Positions 48,725 through 58,381 of a stretch of DNA of 64,000 nucleotides are shown piece by piece (positions within the stretch are counted from its first letter, which is position 1; each line of letters opens with the position of its first letter). The notes under the pieces were generated by a model. That model worked only from the letters and a program-made list of their open reading frames with translations. It was not told where the DNA came from and did no database searches. The stretch covers positions 2,790,001 through 2,854,000 of the forward strand of contig NZ_CP159833.1 of NCBI RefSeq assembly GCF_047730175.1. Direction: 5' to 3'. Made by a program: the position numbers and the translations under genes. Source of the DNA: Marifrigoribacter sp047730175 (lineage in GTDB: Bacteria > Bacteroidota > Bacteroidia > Flavobacteriales > Flavobacteriaceae).

Positions 48725-51325
48725 TTATTTCTTAACTATTTTATACGTACCAATTTGACCATCAACAGAAACTTTCATAATGTAAGTTCCAACTGAAAGG
48801 TTAGATACATCAAGTGAAGTACTAGTAGCTTCAACATTTTGATCAACAACTTTTTGACCTAAAACATTAAAGATAGCTACAGTCTCAATATTATTTTGAG
48901 CACTTAAGTTGATTGCATTTGTTGCAGGATTTGGGTAATAGTTAAATCCAGCAATAGCATTGTCTTCATATCCAATTAAAATAGTACAAGCAACATTTAA
49001 GTTAAATGCACCAGCACTAGTACTGAATCCAGTAACATAAACATAATAAGACTCACCAGAAGTAGCTGTAAATTCAACAAGAGATTGTAAACCTCCATCA
49101 TCATCATTACCAGCTACACAAACTAATGCACCACAATCACCAGAGAATACACCTAATTTAGTGTCATAAGCAGATCCGAATGTATCTATTGTAACTGTAT
49201 AATCACCATCCGCTGGAGTTTCAAATAAATACCACAGACCAGGAGCAGTATCTAATGCAGTATCACAAGTTCCAGGGTTATCTGTATTTGTAGCATCAGT
49301 AGTATCACCTGTAATAGCATCATCACAAGCTAATGGTAAAGCACCGTCACATAAATCATTTGGAGGACCAGTTGGATCTTCAGGGCTACAAGTAATAGCC
49401 ATAGAGAAGTTTCCAGAGCTAGATCCAAATCCTTCTATCATAATCCAATAGGTAGAGGTACCATCTGAAGAAAAAGTAAGTTCAGATTGTAATCCACAAG
49501 AATCATCGTTTGTAGCTATTTCAGCTCCACCACATGCATCAAATAAACGTAATATAGAATCATAATCAGTACCACCGTCACATAAAGAAACAGTAATATC
49601 TTGTACAAGACCCATTCCAGTAAATGAATACCATAAATCTGGAGCAGCGTTATTACCTGAATCAGTAGCAGTAATAGTTTCACCTACAACAACATCTCCA
49701 CAGTTAACATCAATTGCACCAGCACATTCATCATTTGGAGGAAGTACAACCGCTACACCTTCAAAAGAAACCCAAGCATATTGCGTTAAGGCAGCAGAAT
49801 CCATTTGATTCACCAACGCAGTGTTTCCAGTTGCAGTATCTACGATACGTAACTCAGAATCAAAAACTGTATTATTAAATGCAGTCATATATACTGTATC
49901 AGTTAATGCGTCATATCCCATTCCTTGACCAAAGTTTGCATCAAATCCAATAGCTCCTAATAATGTAGCAGCTCCAGTTCCTAAATCTACTGTATACATG
50001 TTATCATCGACAACGTCATATGCATAAGCAACTCCAGCACCATCAATAGCTAATCCAATTGGGAAACCAGTAAATCCAGTAGCACCTACTAAAGTAGCAG
50101 ATAGCCCAGCGAAATCAACAGTATAAAGATTTAAATCGGCAGCTAAAGCATAGTAAATTCCAGAAGTTGGATCGAACTCAGCACCTAACCAATCTCCAGC
50201 AATATTTCCTAAAGAAGTATAAGCTGCAGTAGCAATATCAACACTATAAGCATCACCTAAGTTATCTAAAACATAAGCAATTCCTGTAGTACCATCAATA
50301 GAACCAGCATTCTCGAAACCAGCAGCAGAAGAAGCTCCTAAAGGAGTAACAATAGTTCCATCAGCTGGGTCAAAAGAACCAAACTCAACAGTAGAGTTCA
50401 TAGCACAATATCCTAAACCTCCACCACCTGTAGTAGCTTCATCTCCAACAACATTCATTACAAATGCGTTATCAAGACCGAAAGCAACAGCCATATCAGA
50501 AATCACAGTAGCTCCACAAGCTTCAGCAAGAATCCAAGAAACTCCTGTTTGTCCGTCTAAGTTTGCACCAAAACGCATGAAGTTAGTAGCTGTTAAATCA
50601 TCTACAATCATTGCTTCAAGTACCATTACTTCTCCAGCAGGAACTGTTGCAACAATTGGCACAGAAATAAGAGTCTCAGAATCAGCAGAAGTAATAGTTA
50701 CTACTTCAGAAGCTAAAAGAGTTAAAGTTCCATTAGGAAACGCAGCTCCAGTAGAAGACCAAATATTAACTGTCATTGGGAAACCAGCAGGAGTTATTAC
50801 TCCAGCACCGATAGCAACCTCAGCATTTGTTACTTCAAAATCTCCAGCAATACCAAAATCGGTCGCTAAATCGAAATCTCTAAAAACACTATTGTCTCTA
50901 TAGCTAATTGCATCAGCACAAGCTATTTCTGAACCAGCTTCGATAGTTTGTGTAACACTATGTGTAATTACAACTGGCATTCTTGTTGGATTCTCTCCAT
51001 ATGCCATTTTTGTTGCAGTTCCTGCAGGACCATTGTAAACTGAAGTACCAGTAGAAGTTCCTGTTAAAGAAGTTGCACCAAATAAAGAAGTATCATAGTT
51101 TTTGGAAACTCTTTCGTTCGGCGCTGGTATGCGATTAGCAAAATGTCTTTTCAAAGCACCTTGCTCTTCTTGAGTAAAATAGTCAGAAATGCTTGCGTGA
51201 GAAACTCCTATTTGAGCTAATCTCGTCAGTAAGTCCTGAACGTTTGTTGATTGAGCTTGTTGCGCGTTTGTTGTTCCAACTAAGCAGAACACAGCAAAAA
51301 GCAAAAGTGTAATTGTTTTTTTCAT
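48725..51325 (-). CDS. Large T9SS cargo protein with propeller-like and six-Cys repeats (866 aa)
   Basis: A signal peptide is followed by an N-terminal region (about 20-290), then a repeat region resembling beta-propeller or DUF4394-like modules ('GIAYVLDNLGDAYSVDIATA', 'IYYALAADLNLYTVDFAG', 'MYTVDLGTGAATLLG'). Two PPC-like units come next (one typical six-Cys repeat, one divergent), and a T9SS type A domain ending 'GTYKIVKK'. Its codons are richer in GCA/GCT than those of the neighbours, suggesting stronger expression. It is the 5'-most of three paralogues. A TAnnTTTA box (TACATTTA, minus strand) lies upstream. Function is not assigned beyond a surface protein. Confidence 0.83.
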   Translation of the reverse strand: MKKTITLLLFAVFCLVGTTNAQQAQSTNVQDLLTRLAQIGVSHASISDYFTQEEQGALKRHFANRIPAPNERVSKNYDTSLFGATSLTGTSTGTSVYNGPAGTATKMAYGENPTRMPVVITHSVTQTIEAGSEIACADAISYRDNSVFRDFDLATDFGIAGDFEVTNAEVAIGAGVITPAGFPMTVNIWSSTGAAFPNGTLTLLASEVVTITSADSETLISVPIVATVPAGEVMVLEAMIVDDLTATNFMRFGANLDGQTGVSWILAEACGATVISDMAVAFGLDNAFVMNVVGDEATTGGGGLGYCAMNSTVEFGSFDPADGTIVTPLGASSAAGFENAGSIDGTTGIAYVLDNLGDAYSVDIATAAYTSLGNIAGDWLGAEFDPTSGIYYALAADLNLYTVDFAGLSATLVGATGFTGFPIGLAIDGAGVAYAYDVVDDNMYTVDLGTGAATLLGAIGFDANFGQGMGYDALTDTVYMTAFNNTVFDSELRIVDTATGNTALVNQMDSAALTQYAWVSFEGVAVVLPPNDECAGAIDVNCGDVVVGETITATDSGNNAAPDLWYSFTGMGLVQDITVSLCDGGTDYDSILRLFDACGGAEIATNDDSCGLQSELTFSSDGTSTYWIMIEGFGSSSGNFSMAITCSPEDPTGPPNDLCDGALPLACDDAITGDTTDATNTDNPGTCDTALDTAPGLWYLFETPADGDYTVTIDTFGSAYDTKLGVFSGDCGALVCVAGNDDDGGLQSLVEFTATSGESYYVYVTGFSTSAGAFNLNVACTILIGYEDNAIAGFNYYPNPATNAINLSAQNNIETVAIFNVLGQKVVDQNVEATSTSLDVSNLSVGTYIMKVSVDGQIGTYKIVKK

Positions 51326-51442
51326 AATCTAATGTATATTTTTAGTTAATATTTGATAAATGTACCTAAAAAAATAATTAAGAACAAATGTTTTTCGACA
51401 AGAAGTTTTTTTTTAACGTTGAGTTAAAGATGAACTTATAAG

Positions 51443-51503
51443 TAAATACAACAAAAAAGCCTGATTATAAATAATTTACAGTCAGGCTTTTTTGTTGTAT
51501 TTA
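51443..51503 (-). terminator. Terminator of fabI with a 22-base perfect stem
   Basis: Arms at 51443-51464 and 51482-51503 are exactly complementary over 22 bases. The inner part (AAAAAAGCCTGA / TCAGGCTTTTTT) is a standard A-run/hairpin/T-run terminator, extended outward by TAAATACAAC/GTTGTATTTA. The stem is longer than needed for termination. Confidence 0.85.
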
Positions 51504-51512
51504 TTTTGATTG

Positions 51513-52331
51513 TTATTCGCTTTCTACAAAGGCTCCCATAACCTCATTACTTACTCCCATATTGGAAAATCCTCCATCATTATATAGGTTTTGTAATGTT
51601 ACTCTTTTGGTTAAATCACTAAACATTGCTATGGTATAATTTGCGCAATCAATCGCTGTAGCATTTCCTAATGGAGACATTTTTTCTGCATAAGCAATAA
51701 AACCGTCAAAACCTTTAACTCCCTGCCCTGCAGTAGTAGGTGTTGGAGATTGTGAAATTGTATTCACTCTAACTTTTTTATCTTTTCCGAAGAAATAACC
51801 AAAGCTTCGAGCAATAGACTCTAAGTACGCTTTATTATCTGCCATATCATTGTAGTCTGGAAATACTCGTTGTGCAGCCATATAAGTAAGAGCAACAATA
51901 CTTCCCCATTCATTCATTGCATCTTTCTTATAAAGTACTTGCATTGTTTTATGAAAAGAACCTGCAGATACATCCCACCCTTTCTGTGTCCATGCATAGT
52001 TTTGATCAGTATAATGTTTTCCTTTTCTAACATTTACAGACATGCCGATAGAATGTAAAACAAAATCAATTTTACCTCCTAAAATCTCCATTGACTTTTC
52101 AACAAGGTTTTCTAAATCTTCAATACTTGTAGCATCCGCAGGAATAATTTCTGAATTGGTTTGTTTTGCTAATTCATTAATTTGTCCCATTCTCATTGCG
52201 ATTGGTGCATTTGTAAGCACAAATACTCCCCCTTCTTCATGTACACGTACCGCTGTTTTCCAAGCTATTGAATTTTCATCCAAGGCTCCAAATATAATTC
52301 CTCTTTTTCCTTTTAATAAATTATAAGACAT
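51513..52331 (-). CDS. fabI: Enoyl-[acyl-carrier-protein] reductase (NADH) FabI
   Basis: FabI reduces trans-2-enoyl-ACP in the last step of each fatty-acid elongation round. The 272-residue protein belongs to the short-chain dehydrogenase fold of FabI: 'GKRGIIFGALDENSIAWKTA' at the N-terminus, 'LVHSIGMSVNVRKGK'-like segment (shown as 'VLHSIGMSVN'), the Tyr-x6-Lys catalytic set ('YNDMADNKAYLES') and 'SPTPTTAGQGVKGF'. A TATATTTG box (52384-52391, minus strand) precedes it, so it may be transcribed apart from recN. Confidence 0.93.
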   Translation of the reverse strand: MSYNLLKGKRGIIFGALDENSIAWKTAVRVHEEGGVFVLTNAPIAMRMGQINELAKQTNSEIIPADATSIEDLENLVEKSMEILGGKIDFVLHSIGMSVNVRKGKHYTDQNYAWTQKGWDVSAGSFHKTMQVLYKKDAMNEWGSIVALTYMAAQRVFPDYNDMADNKAYLESIARSFGYFFGKDKKVRVNTISQSPTPTTAGQGVKGFDGFIAYAEKMSPLGNATAIDCANYTIAMFSDLTKRVTLQNLYNDGGFSNMGVSNEVMGAFVESE

Positions 52332-52383
52332 TGACTTTTCTTTGTTGGTTATTATTAATGAAATTTTGTTCTTTATATTAATT

Positions 52384-52391
52384 CAAATATA
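52384..52391 (-). promoter_or_regulatory. -7 box (TATATTTG) of fabI
   Basis: Perfect minus-strand TAnnTTTG, 52 bases before the ATG at 52331, in the gap just after the recN stop. Confidence 0.45.
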
Positions 52392-52395
52392 CGTT

Positions 52396-54048
52396 TTAAT
52401 TCAATAATTCTTTTGCATGCAAAATTGCGGTTTCAGATTTTTCTTTACCGCCTATCATTTCAGCAATTTCTTCTATTCTTTCTTCCGCATTTAAATTTCT
52501 TAATCTAGTAACTGTTAAATTATTATGGTCTTCTTTGTATATTTTTAAATGATTGTTACCCTTCCCTGCTAATTGCGGTAGATGCGTGATACATATCAAT
52601 TGCAATTTATCACTCATCGTTTCTAATATTAGCGCCATTTTTGTTGCTACTTCCCCTGAAACCCCTGTATCAATTTCATCGAATATTAAGGTAGGTAATT
52701 TTTTATAACTTGCTAATACAGATTTAATTGCTAACATTATTCTACTCAATTCACCTCCCGAAGCTACCTTTTTTAAAGGAGCATAATCCAATCCCTTATT
52801 TGCTGTAAATAAAAGTGCCAAGGTATCAGTTCCATTCTTTTTAAATGAAGTTGACTTTGACAGTTCAAATTTAAAGCGTGCATTTGGCAAACCTAACTGA
52901 TTTAGAATATGTTCCATTTTCTTCTTTAATATAGGTATTGCTTCACTCCTAGTTAAAGAAATTTTAGTTCCAAGTTGAGTCAATTTTTGATGTAGTTTTT
53001 TTTGTCTGACTTCTAGATCATTAATTTTTTCATCTAGATTTAGAGTTGAATCTATTTGAGATTTTAATGTATTTTGAATTTCTAATAATTCATCTATCGT
53101 AGCTACAGCATGTTTTTGTTGTAGTTTATATATGGCTTGAAGAGCATTGTTTGTTTCAAATAATAATTCAGGATTTGCTTCAACATTAGAAGTTGCATCA
53201 TGGATTGACTCTTGCAAATCTTCTAATTCAATCACACAACTATTGAGTCGTTCCCAAAAGGATTCATACTCGGCAGCATACGACTTAATAGTAGAGAGTG
53301 CATTTCTTATTTCTTTAGCCGTTTCAATAGTACCGATATGTTCTTCAGAAAATAATTGCATTGCTTTAGAAAAAACTTCCTGTATAGATTCGGTATTATT
53401 TAAGGTTTCAAACGACTCTTCTAAAGACTGTAGATTGACACCTTTTAATTTTGCTTGTTCTATTTCATTATACAAAAAGGTATTATAGTCTAATTCCTTA
53501 TTAGCTGATTCCTTTTTATATTTTAATTCTGAAATAGTTTCAGTTAAATTAAAATATTCTTTTAATTCATGTGAATAGGATTGTAGTAAATTTTCATTAT
53601 TAGCCAACACATCGATAACTTCCATCTGAAAGTTTTCAGAAAAAAGGGTAAGCGTTTCGTGCTGAGTATGAATATCTACCAAATACGGTGCTAAGGATTG
53701 AAGTTGCTGTAATGTAACAGGAGAATCATTTACAAAGGCTCTACTTTTTCCGTTCGGAAATAATTCTCTTCTAAGGATAGTTTCTGGGTCATAATCCATT
53801 GTGTTTTTTTCGAACACATTTTGAATTTTTAATCTTTTGATAGAAAAACTAGCTTCAATAATACATTTTTTAGAAGTATCATTGATACTACTCAATTCAG
53901 CTCTTTTGCCTAATAAAAGTGATAATGCACCTAACAATATAGATTTACCAGCTCCAGTCTCACCAGTAATTATAGTAAGTCCAGAAGTGAAATCGACATT
54001 AATATCATCTATTAATGCGTAATTTTTTATAGAAAGTTGGGTAATCAC
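52396..54048 (-). CDS. recN: DNA repair protein RecN
   Basis: RecN is an SMC-like ATPase that acts at double-strand breaks. The 550-residue protein has the Walker A 'GLTIITGETGAGKSILLGAL', the ABC signature 'VASGGELSRIMLAIKS', Walker B 'LPTLIFDEIDTGVSG' and two coiled-coil arms in between. Start is GTG at 54048 (no nearer ATG in frame). It lies 62 bases after the DUF4835 gene. Confidence 0.95.
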   Translation of the reverse strand: MITQLSIKNYALIDDINVDFTSGLTIITGETGAGKSILLGALSLLLGKRAELSSINDTSKKCIIEASFSIKRLKIQNVFEKNTMDYDPETILRRELFPNGKSRAFVNDSPVTLQQLQSLAPYLVDIHTQHETLTLFSENFQMEVIDVLANNENLLQSYSHELKEYFNLTETISELKYKKESANKELDYNTFLYNEIEQAKLKGVNLQSLEESFETLNNTESIQEVFSKAMQLFSEEHIGTIETAKEIRNALSTIKSYAAEYESFWERLNSCVIELEDLQESIHDATSNVEANPELLFETNNALQAIYKLQQKHAVATIDELLEIQNTLKSQIDSTLNLDEKINDLEVRQKKLHQKLTQLGTKISLTRSEAIPILKKKMEHILNQLGLPNARFKFELSKSTSFKKNGTDTLALLFTANKGLDYAPLKKVASGGELSRIMLAIKSVLASYKKLPTLIFDEIDTGVSGEVATKMALILETMSDKLQLICITHLPQLAGKGNNHLKIYKEDHNNLTVTRLRNLNAEERIEEIAEMIGGKEKSETAILHAKELLN

Positions 54049-54110
54049 ATTGTTAAAATTAAATTACCTTATAAATGTAATCGGTTTTATTATTTCTGCA
54101 AGAAAAAATA

Positions 54111-55001
54111 TTAAAATCTAATTTTCGACCAATTATTTCGCTTGGTAGGTGCCATACGATTTAAGTTATCAATTAATTCAGTAATGTCAGTACTTGGTCC
54201 ACCACTAAATATATTTTGAATTTCATCCCCTTTTGCATCAAAGAAGGTTCTTAATAAATAAGAGTTAGGTCTTCTATCGTTTATTTTCTTTAGAGTAGCA
54301 ATTGCTTCGGCAATACTTTTTTTAGCCGCTTTTTGATTTGTAGACATTACATCTAAGCCTAAACGATGATATCCATACATTGCTGTGTGAAACTCCTGAT
54401 AAACACTAGAAATCAATGCGTCGTTAAATCGAAAGCGTGATTGGTTACCATCGGTAGATTTCCAGCCTTTAAAATTACTAGAAGCAGCGGTATTGACAAT
54501 TTGCTTTGCAGTTTCAAAATATTCGAAGCCTGCATTATCCTCATAAGTATCTGCATCTAAACCTATAACAGTATAGACATGGAATGCTATAATTGAAACT
54601 AAATTTGAATCGAAGTTATTAATATTAAATATTAAAGGTTCAAATTCTGTATAATTAAAACTTACCTGTTTGTCGTTATAATTATATATCGGACTATCAT
54701 AAACAGAATCAAAAATTGGTCTTGATGCTTGTATTTGCAAGTTACAAGAGAAAAAATTTGAGTCAAACTCATTCACGATAAGTGACATATTTAAATCTAT
54801 TCTCTCTTGATTTTTAAATTCTTTATTTGTCCAAACTGTATTATTTAAAAATTCTGTAAGTTGCTGTTCTAATGTTCTAAATACTTGCTGATTTTGTTGA
54901 CCTGTTTTAGATGCATCAATGGTAACTGTACAATTTAATTCTTGAGATTGAATTGCAAGTGTTGAAAATATAAGCGATACTATTATAATAATTTTACGCA
55001 T
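54111..55001 (-). CDS. Secreted DUF4835 protein
   Basis: The 296-residue protein has a signal peptide (MRKIIIIVSLIFSTLAIQSQ) and the DUF4835 pattern ('NQQVFRTLEQQLTEFLNNTV', 'FNYTEFEPLIFNINNFDSNL', 'LDADTYEDNAGFEYFETAKQ'). It is periplasmic or at the outer membrane. The family occurs almost only in Bacteroidota behind coaBC, and its start overlaps the coaBC stop by 8 bases, so translation is coupled. Function unknown. Confidence 0.88.
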   Translation of the reverse strand: MRKIIIIVSLIFSTLAIQSQELNCTVTIDASKTGQQNQQVFRTLEQQLTEFLNNTVWTNKEFKNQERIDLNMSLIVNEFDSNFFSCNLQIQASRPIFDSVYDSPIYNYNDKQVSFNYTEFEPLIFNINNFDSNLVSIIAFHVYTVIGLDADTYEDNAGFEYFETAKQIVNTAASSNFKGWKSTDGNQSRFRFNDALISSVYQEFHTAMYGYHRLGLDVMSTNQKAAKKSIAEAIATLKKINDRRPNSYLLRTFFDAKGDEIQNIFSGGPSTDITELIDNLNRMAPTKRNNWSKIRF

Positions 55002-56205
55002 GGATTTGTTTTATAATATGTTGTAAAATATCGAATGCTACTTCTCTCTTTCTTTTAACAGGATAAGGCACTATTTTATTGTCCTTTGTAATTATGGTAA
55101 CCTTATTTGTATCTGTTTTAAAACCTGCACCTTTATCATTAAGCGAATTTAATACAATTAAATCTAAATTCTTTCGTAGAAGTTTTGTTTTTGCATTTTC
55201 AATTTCATTTTCTGTTTCTAAAGCAAAACCTACTAAAAATTGTTTGTCTTTTATTTTTCCTAAGGAAGCTAAAATATCTTTCGTTTTTTTGAGCTCCATA
55301 GTTAAACTCCCTTCCTTCTTTTTAATCTTTTGATTTGCAACGTTTATAGGAGTAAAGTCTGCAACGGCAGCACTCAATATTGCAATACTGCAATCATTAA
55401 AATGATTATGAGTAGCCTCATACATTTCATGAGCTGTAGTTACTTTAATGACTTTAATTAAACTATGCTCTATTTGTAATGATACAGGACCCGAAATTAA
55501 AACTACTTCGGCTCCCATTGATGCCGCTGTTTCAGCAACTGCATATCCCATTTTTCCACTTGAATGATTTCCTATAAAACGAACTGGGTCAATTGCTTCA
55601 AAAGTAGGGCCTGCAGTAATAAGTATTTTTTTGCCTCGTAAGGGTAAATCCTTTAGAATGTTTTTTTCAATAAAATAAACAATTTCAGAAGGCTCAGCCA
55701 TTCTTCCTTGTCCTATTAATCCACTAGCTAATTCGCCACTGGCTGCAGGTATTTGAATATTTTCAAATTCATTTAATTTAGAGAAAGATGCTAAGGTAGT
55801 TGGATGTTTGTACATATCTAAATCCATTGCAGGAGCATAATACACTGGGCATTTTGCAGACAGATACACTGCTAATAATAAATTATCACAAACGCCATTT
55901 GCCATTTTTGATAGTGTATTGGCAGTAGCTGGAGCAATTACAAATAAATCTGCCCAAAGGGCTAACTCAACATGGTTATTCCATTGGGCATTATCATCAT
56001 CTTCATTTGTAAAAGAAGAGTATACTTCGTTTTTAGATAAAGTAGAAAGTGTTAAGGGAGTTACAAATTCTTTAGATGAAGGAGTCATTATTACCTTCAC
56101 ATCAGCTCCATTTTTCACTAATAAACGTACTAAAAAAGCAGATTTATAAGCGGCAATACCGGCCGTTATGCCTAGTAATATTCTTTTTCCGCTTAGAATA
56201 GACAT
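54994..56205 (-). CDS. coaBC: Bifunctional phosphopantothenoylcysteine decarboxylase / phosphopantothenate-cysteine ligase
   Basis: CoaBC carries out two steps of CoA synthesis. The 403-residue protein has the flavin-binding CoaC half ('LGITAGIAAYKSAFLVR', catalytic-region 'APAMDLDMYKHP') and the CoaB half ('ILITAGPTFEAIDPVRFIGN', 'SSGKMGYAVAE', 'AAVADFTP', 'KIKK'). It is preceded by rpoZ (2 bases) and followed by the DUF4835 gene with an 8-base overlap. Confidence 0.96.
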   Translation of the reverse strand: MSILSGKRILLGITAGIAAYKSAFLVRLLVKNGADVKVIMTPSSKEFVTPLTLSTLSKNEVYSSFTNEDDDNAQWNNHVELALWADLFVIAPATANTLSKMANGVCDNLLLAVYLSAKCPVYYAPAMDLDMYKHPTTLASFSKLNEFENIQIPAASGELASGLIGQGRMAEPSEIVYFIEKNILKDLPLRGKKILITAGPTFEAIDPVRFIGNHSSGKMGYAVAETAASMGAEVVLISGPVSLQIEHSLIKVIKVTTAHEMYEATHNHFNDCSIAILSAAVADFTPINVANQKIKKKEGSLTMELKKTKDILASLGKIKDKQFLVGFALETENEIENAKTKLLRKNLDLIVLNSLNDKGAGFKTDTNKVTIITKDNKIVPYPVKRKREVAFDILQHIIKQIHA

Positions 56206-56207
56206 TA

Positions 56208-56543
56208 TTAACTATCTAATGCTTCGTCTTGAGTGTTTCTATGGTAGATTTTATCTTCTAACCATTCTTGAACTGCTAATGCATGAGGCTTAGGTAATTT
56301 TTCATAAAACTTAGAAACTTCAATTTGTTCTTTGTTTTCAAAAATTTCTTCTAAACTATCATTATACGTAGCAAATTCATCTAACTTTTCGATAAGCTCT
56401 TTTTTAATATCAGCATTTATCTGAATAGATCTTTTAGAAATAATAGATATTGCCTCATAAATATTATCAGTGGGAGCATCAATTAAGTTTTTATCAATAG
56501 TTTCAGTATTGATATTTGCGTCGCTATTTTTAATATCTATCAT
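56208..56543 (-). CDS. rpoZ: DNA-directed RNA polymerase omega subunit (Bacteroidota type)
   Basis: The 111-residue protein has the short RpoZ/Rpb6-like helix pattern 'NIYEAISIISKRSIQINADI' followed by a family-specific acidic C-terminal part ('EEIFENKEQIEVSKFYEKLP', 'PHALAVQEWLEDKI'). Omega helps assemble and stabilise RNA polymerase. Position between bamD and coaBC (4 and 2 bases) is that seen across Flavobacteriaceae and supports the call, because the sequence itself is only weakly like proteobacterial RpoZ. Confidence 0.85.
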   Translation of the reverse strand: MIDIKNSDANINTETIDKNLIDAPTDNIYEAISIISKRSIQINADIKKELIEKLDEFATYNDSLEEIFENKEQIEVSKFYEKLPKPHALAVQEWLEDKIYHRNTQDEALDS

Positions 56544-56547
56544 AATT

Positions 56548-57366
56548 TTATTTTAAACTTGATGTTTCGGTTTCGGTTTCGTATTCGTTTAAACGTAGAT
56601 TAACGTCTTCTAATATTTTAGCAGCATCTTCATTTAAGGTGCTATCTTTATAATATTTAGCAAAATTATTATAATAGCCTTTAGCGGTAATTAAACGATC
56701 TTTCACTAAAGAAGGATAACTTCTAATTGCCAATTTATAGGCAGCTTCAAATTTACCAAAATATGCATCTTTACGATAAACTGATCCTGGATTATCTAGG
56801 ATGAAATTATCAAATGACTCTATTGCAGCTTTAAAATCTGAAATTCTTAAATATTGCTTTGCAGTTTCTATGCTTTTCTTTTCTAATTTATCATTAAGTT
56901 CTGCAACTTTCTCATTTGCGTCAATTCTAAAATCAGAATCTGGAAATTTATTAATAAAGTCTTGCAGTTTTTCTAGGCCTTTATAAGTGTCTTTTTGATC
57001 TAAAGAAAAACGAGAAGATAATTCGTAATAACTTTTTGCTCCTTTATAAGAAGCTGCTTCAGCACTATCACTTTTAGGATATGAAGTTGCAAATCTTTCA
57101 AATTGATACCCCGCTAAATAAAAATCTTCTAAATTGTAAAATGTATTTGCATACATAAACATTAATTTTTCAGCTTGTGGTTTACCACGATATGCTGGAA
57201 CAATCTGTTCCATTAACTTTAAAGCTTTTTTAAACTTTCCAGTTTCATACATTGTATTCATCATGGTATACTTTTCAGCAGTATCATCATTTTTAAGTAC
57301 TCGTTGGTACTCACTACATGAAGTGAATAATAGTATCGAAAATAAAAGTAAAAGTGTGGTTCTCAT
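56548..57366 (-). CDS. bamD: Outer-membrane assembly lipoprotein BamD
   Basis: BamD is a TPR lipoprotein of the BAM complex that inserts barrel proteins into the outer membrane. The 272-residue protein has a lipoprotein signal (Cys17 in 'LFTSCSEY') and five TPR-like helix pairs ('KALKLMEQIVPAYRGKPQAE', 'GYQFERFATSYPKSDSAEAA'). rpoZ follows after 4 bases. A perfect TAnnTTTG box (TACTTTTG) ends 19 bases before its start, so it likely opens the transcript bamD-rpoZ-coaBC-DUF4835. Confidence 0.92.
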   Translation of the reverse strand: MRTTLLLLFSILLFTSCSEYQRVLKNDDTAEKYTMMNTMYETGKFKKALKLMEQIVPAYRGKPQAEKLMFMYANTFYNLEDFYLAGYQFERFATSYPKSDSAEAASYKGAKSYYELSSRFSLDQKDTYKGLEKLQDFINKFPDSDFRIDANEKVAELNDKLEKKSIETAKQYLRISDFKAAIESFDNFILDNPGSVYRKDAYFGKFEAAYKLAIRSYPSLVKDRLITAKGYYNNFAKYYKDSTLNEDAAKILEDVNLRLNEYETETETSSLK

Positions 57367-57385
57367 AAATCTAAAAAACTTCGTG

Positions 57386-57393
57386 CAAAAGTA
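57386..57393 (-). promoter_or_regulatory. -7 box (TACTTTTG) of bamD
   Basis: Perfect minus-strand TAnnTTTG, 19 bases before the bamD ATG at 57366; no clear -33 element. Confidence 0.45.
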
Positions 57394-57495
57394 ATAAATA
57401 AAACGTGATAATAAAAACTTATTATCTAGCTAAAATATTGCGCTTAGCACTAATAAACATTACTTTTTTGAAATAATTAACGTATGAAATCTTTA

Positions 57496-58377
57496 TTATG
57501 AATCAAAGGAGTTAATGAAAGCATCCAATTTTAAAGATAATGAGCTACTAATTCCTACCAAAGGCAATCTCACATAATCTTCACAAATCCCTAATTTTTT
57601 AAAGACATATTTTATTCCTGCTGGATTTCCTTCCTCAAAGATATAATCGATTGCAGGAGCAATTTTATAATGAATATTATATGCTTTATCTACGTTTTTT
57701 TCTAATCCAAAAGTTACCATGTTTGAAAATTCTTTAGGAAATCCTTCTCCTATTACCGATATAACTCCTGCACCACCGGCTAATATCATAGGTAAGGTGA
57801 TCATGTCATCTCCTGAAATTACTAAAAAGTCTTTTGGACAAACTGAAATTAGTTTCATTGCTTGAACGATGTCCCCTGCAGCTTCTTTTATAGCAACAAT
57901 ATTTTTAAAATCATTTGCTAATCTTACTACCGTTTCTGGTTCTATATTTGAAGCCGTTCTTCCGGGAACATTATATATAATAATTGGTAAAGACGCAACT
58001 TTAGCTATGGTTGCAAAATGTTGATAAATTCCTTCTTGTGTCGGTTTATTGTAATAGGGCGAAACTGATAAAATAGCTGAAATCCCTGTCAAATCTTGAG
58101 ATTGCATTTCTTGCGATACGGCTGCAGTGTTATTTCCGCCAATACCTAATACTAAAGGCACTCTATTGTTATTTGCACCTTTGATTGTCGCAATAACTAC
58201 TTGTTTTTCTTCATTAGACAAGGTTGCGCTTTCAGCTGTTGTTCCTAAAACAACTAAATAATCTATCCCATTTTCAATATTAAAATTTACGACTCTTTTT
58301 AACCCTTCTACATCAATAGATAAATCTTTCAAAAAAGGCGTAATCAATGCTACTCCTGTGCCTATAAACTCTTTCAT
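57496..58377 (-). CDS. dapA: 4-hydroxy-tetrahydrodipicolinate synthase DapA
   Basis: DapA condenses pyruvate and aspartate semialdehyde in lysine/diaminopimelate synthesis. The 293-residue TIM-barrel protein has 'GTGVALITPFLKD', the Thr-Thr pair in 'VVLGTTAESATLS', Tyr in 'VSPYYNKPTQEG', 'YNVPGRTASN' and the Schiff-base Lys in 'IVAIKEAAGD'. It follows the DUF6913 gene by 4 bases and is 129 bases from bamD. Confidence 0.96.
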   Translation of the reverse strand: MKEFIGTGVALITPFLKDLSIDVEGLKRVVNFNIENGIDYLVVLGTTAESATLSNEEKQVVIATIKGANNNRVPLVLGIGGNNTAAVSQEMQSQDLTGISAILSVSPYYNKPTQEGIYQHFATIAKVASLPIIIYNVPGRTASNIEPETVVRLANDFKNIVAIKEAAGDIVQAMKLISVCPKDFLVISGDDMITLPMILAGGAGVISVIGEGFPKEFSNMVTFGLEKNVDKAYNIHYKIAPAIDYIFEEGNPAGIKYVFKKLGICEDYVRLPLVGISSSLSLKLDAFINSFDS

Positions 58378-58381
58378 TTGT

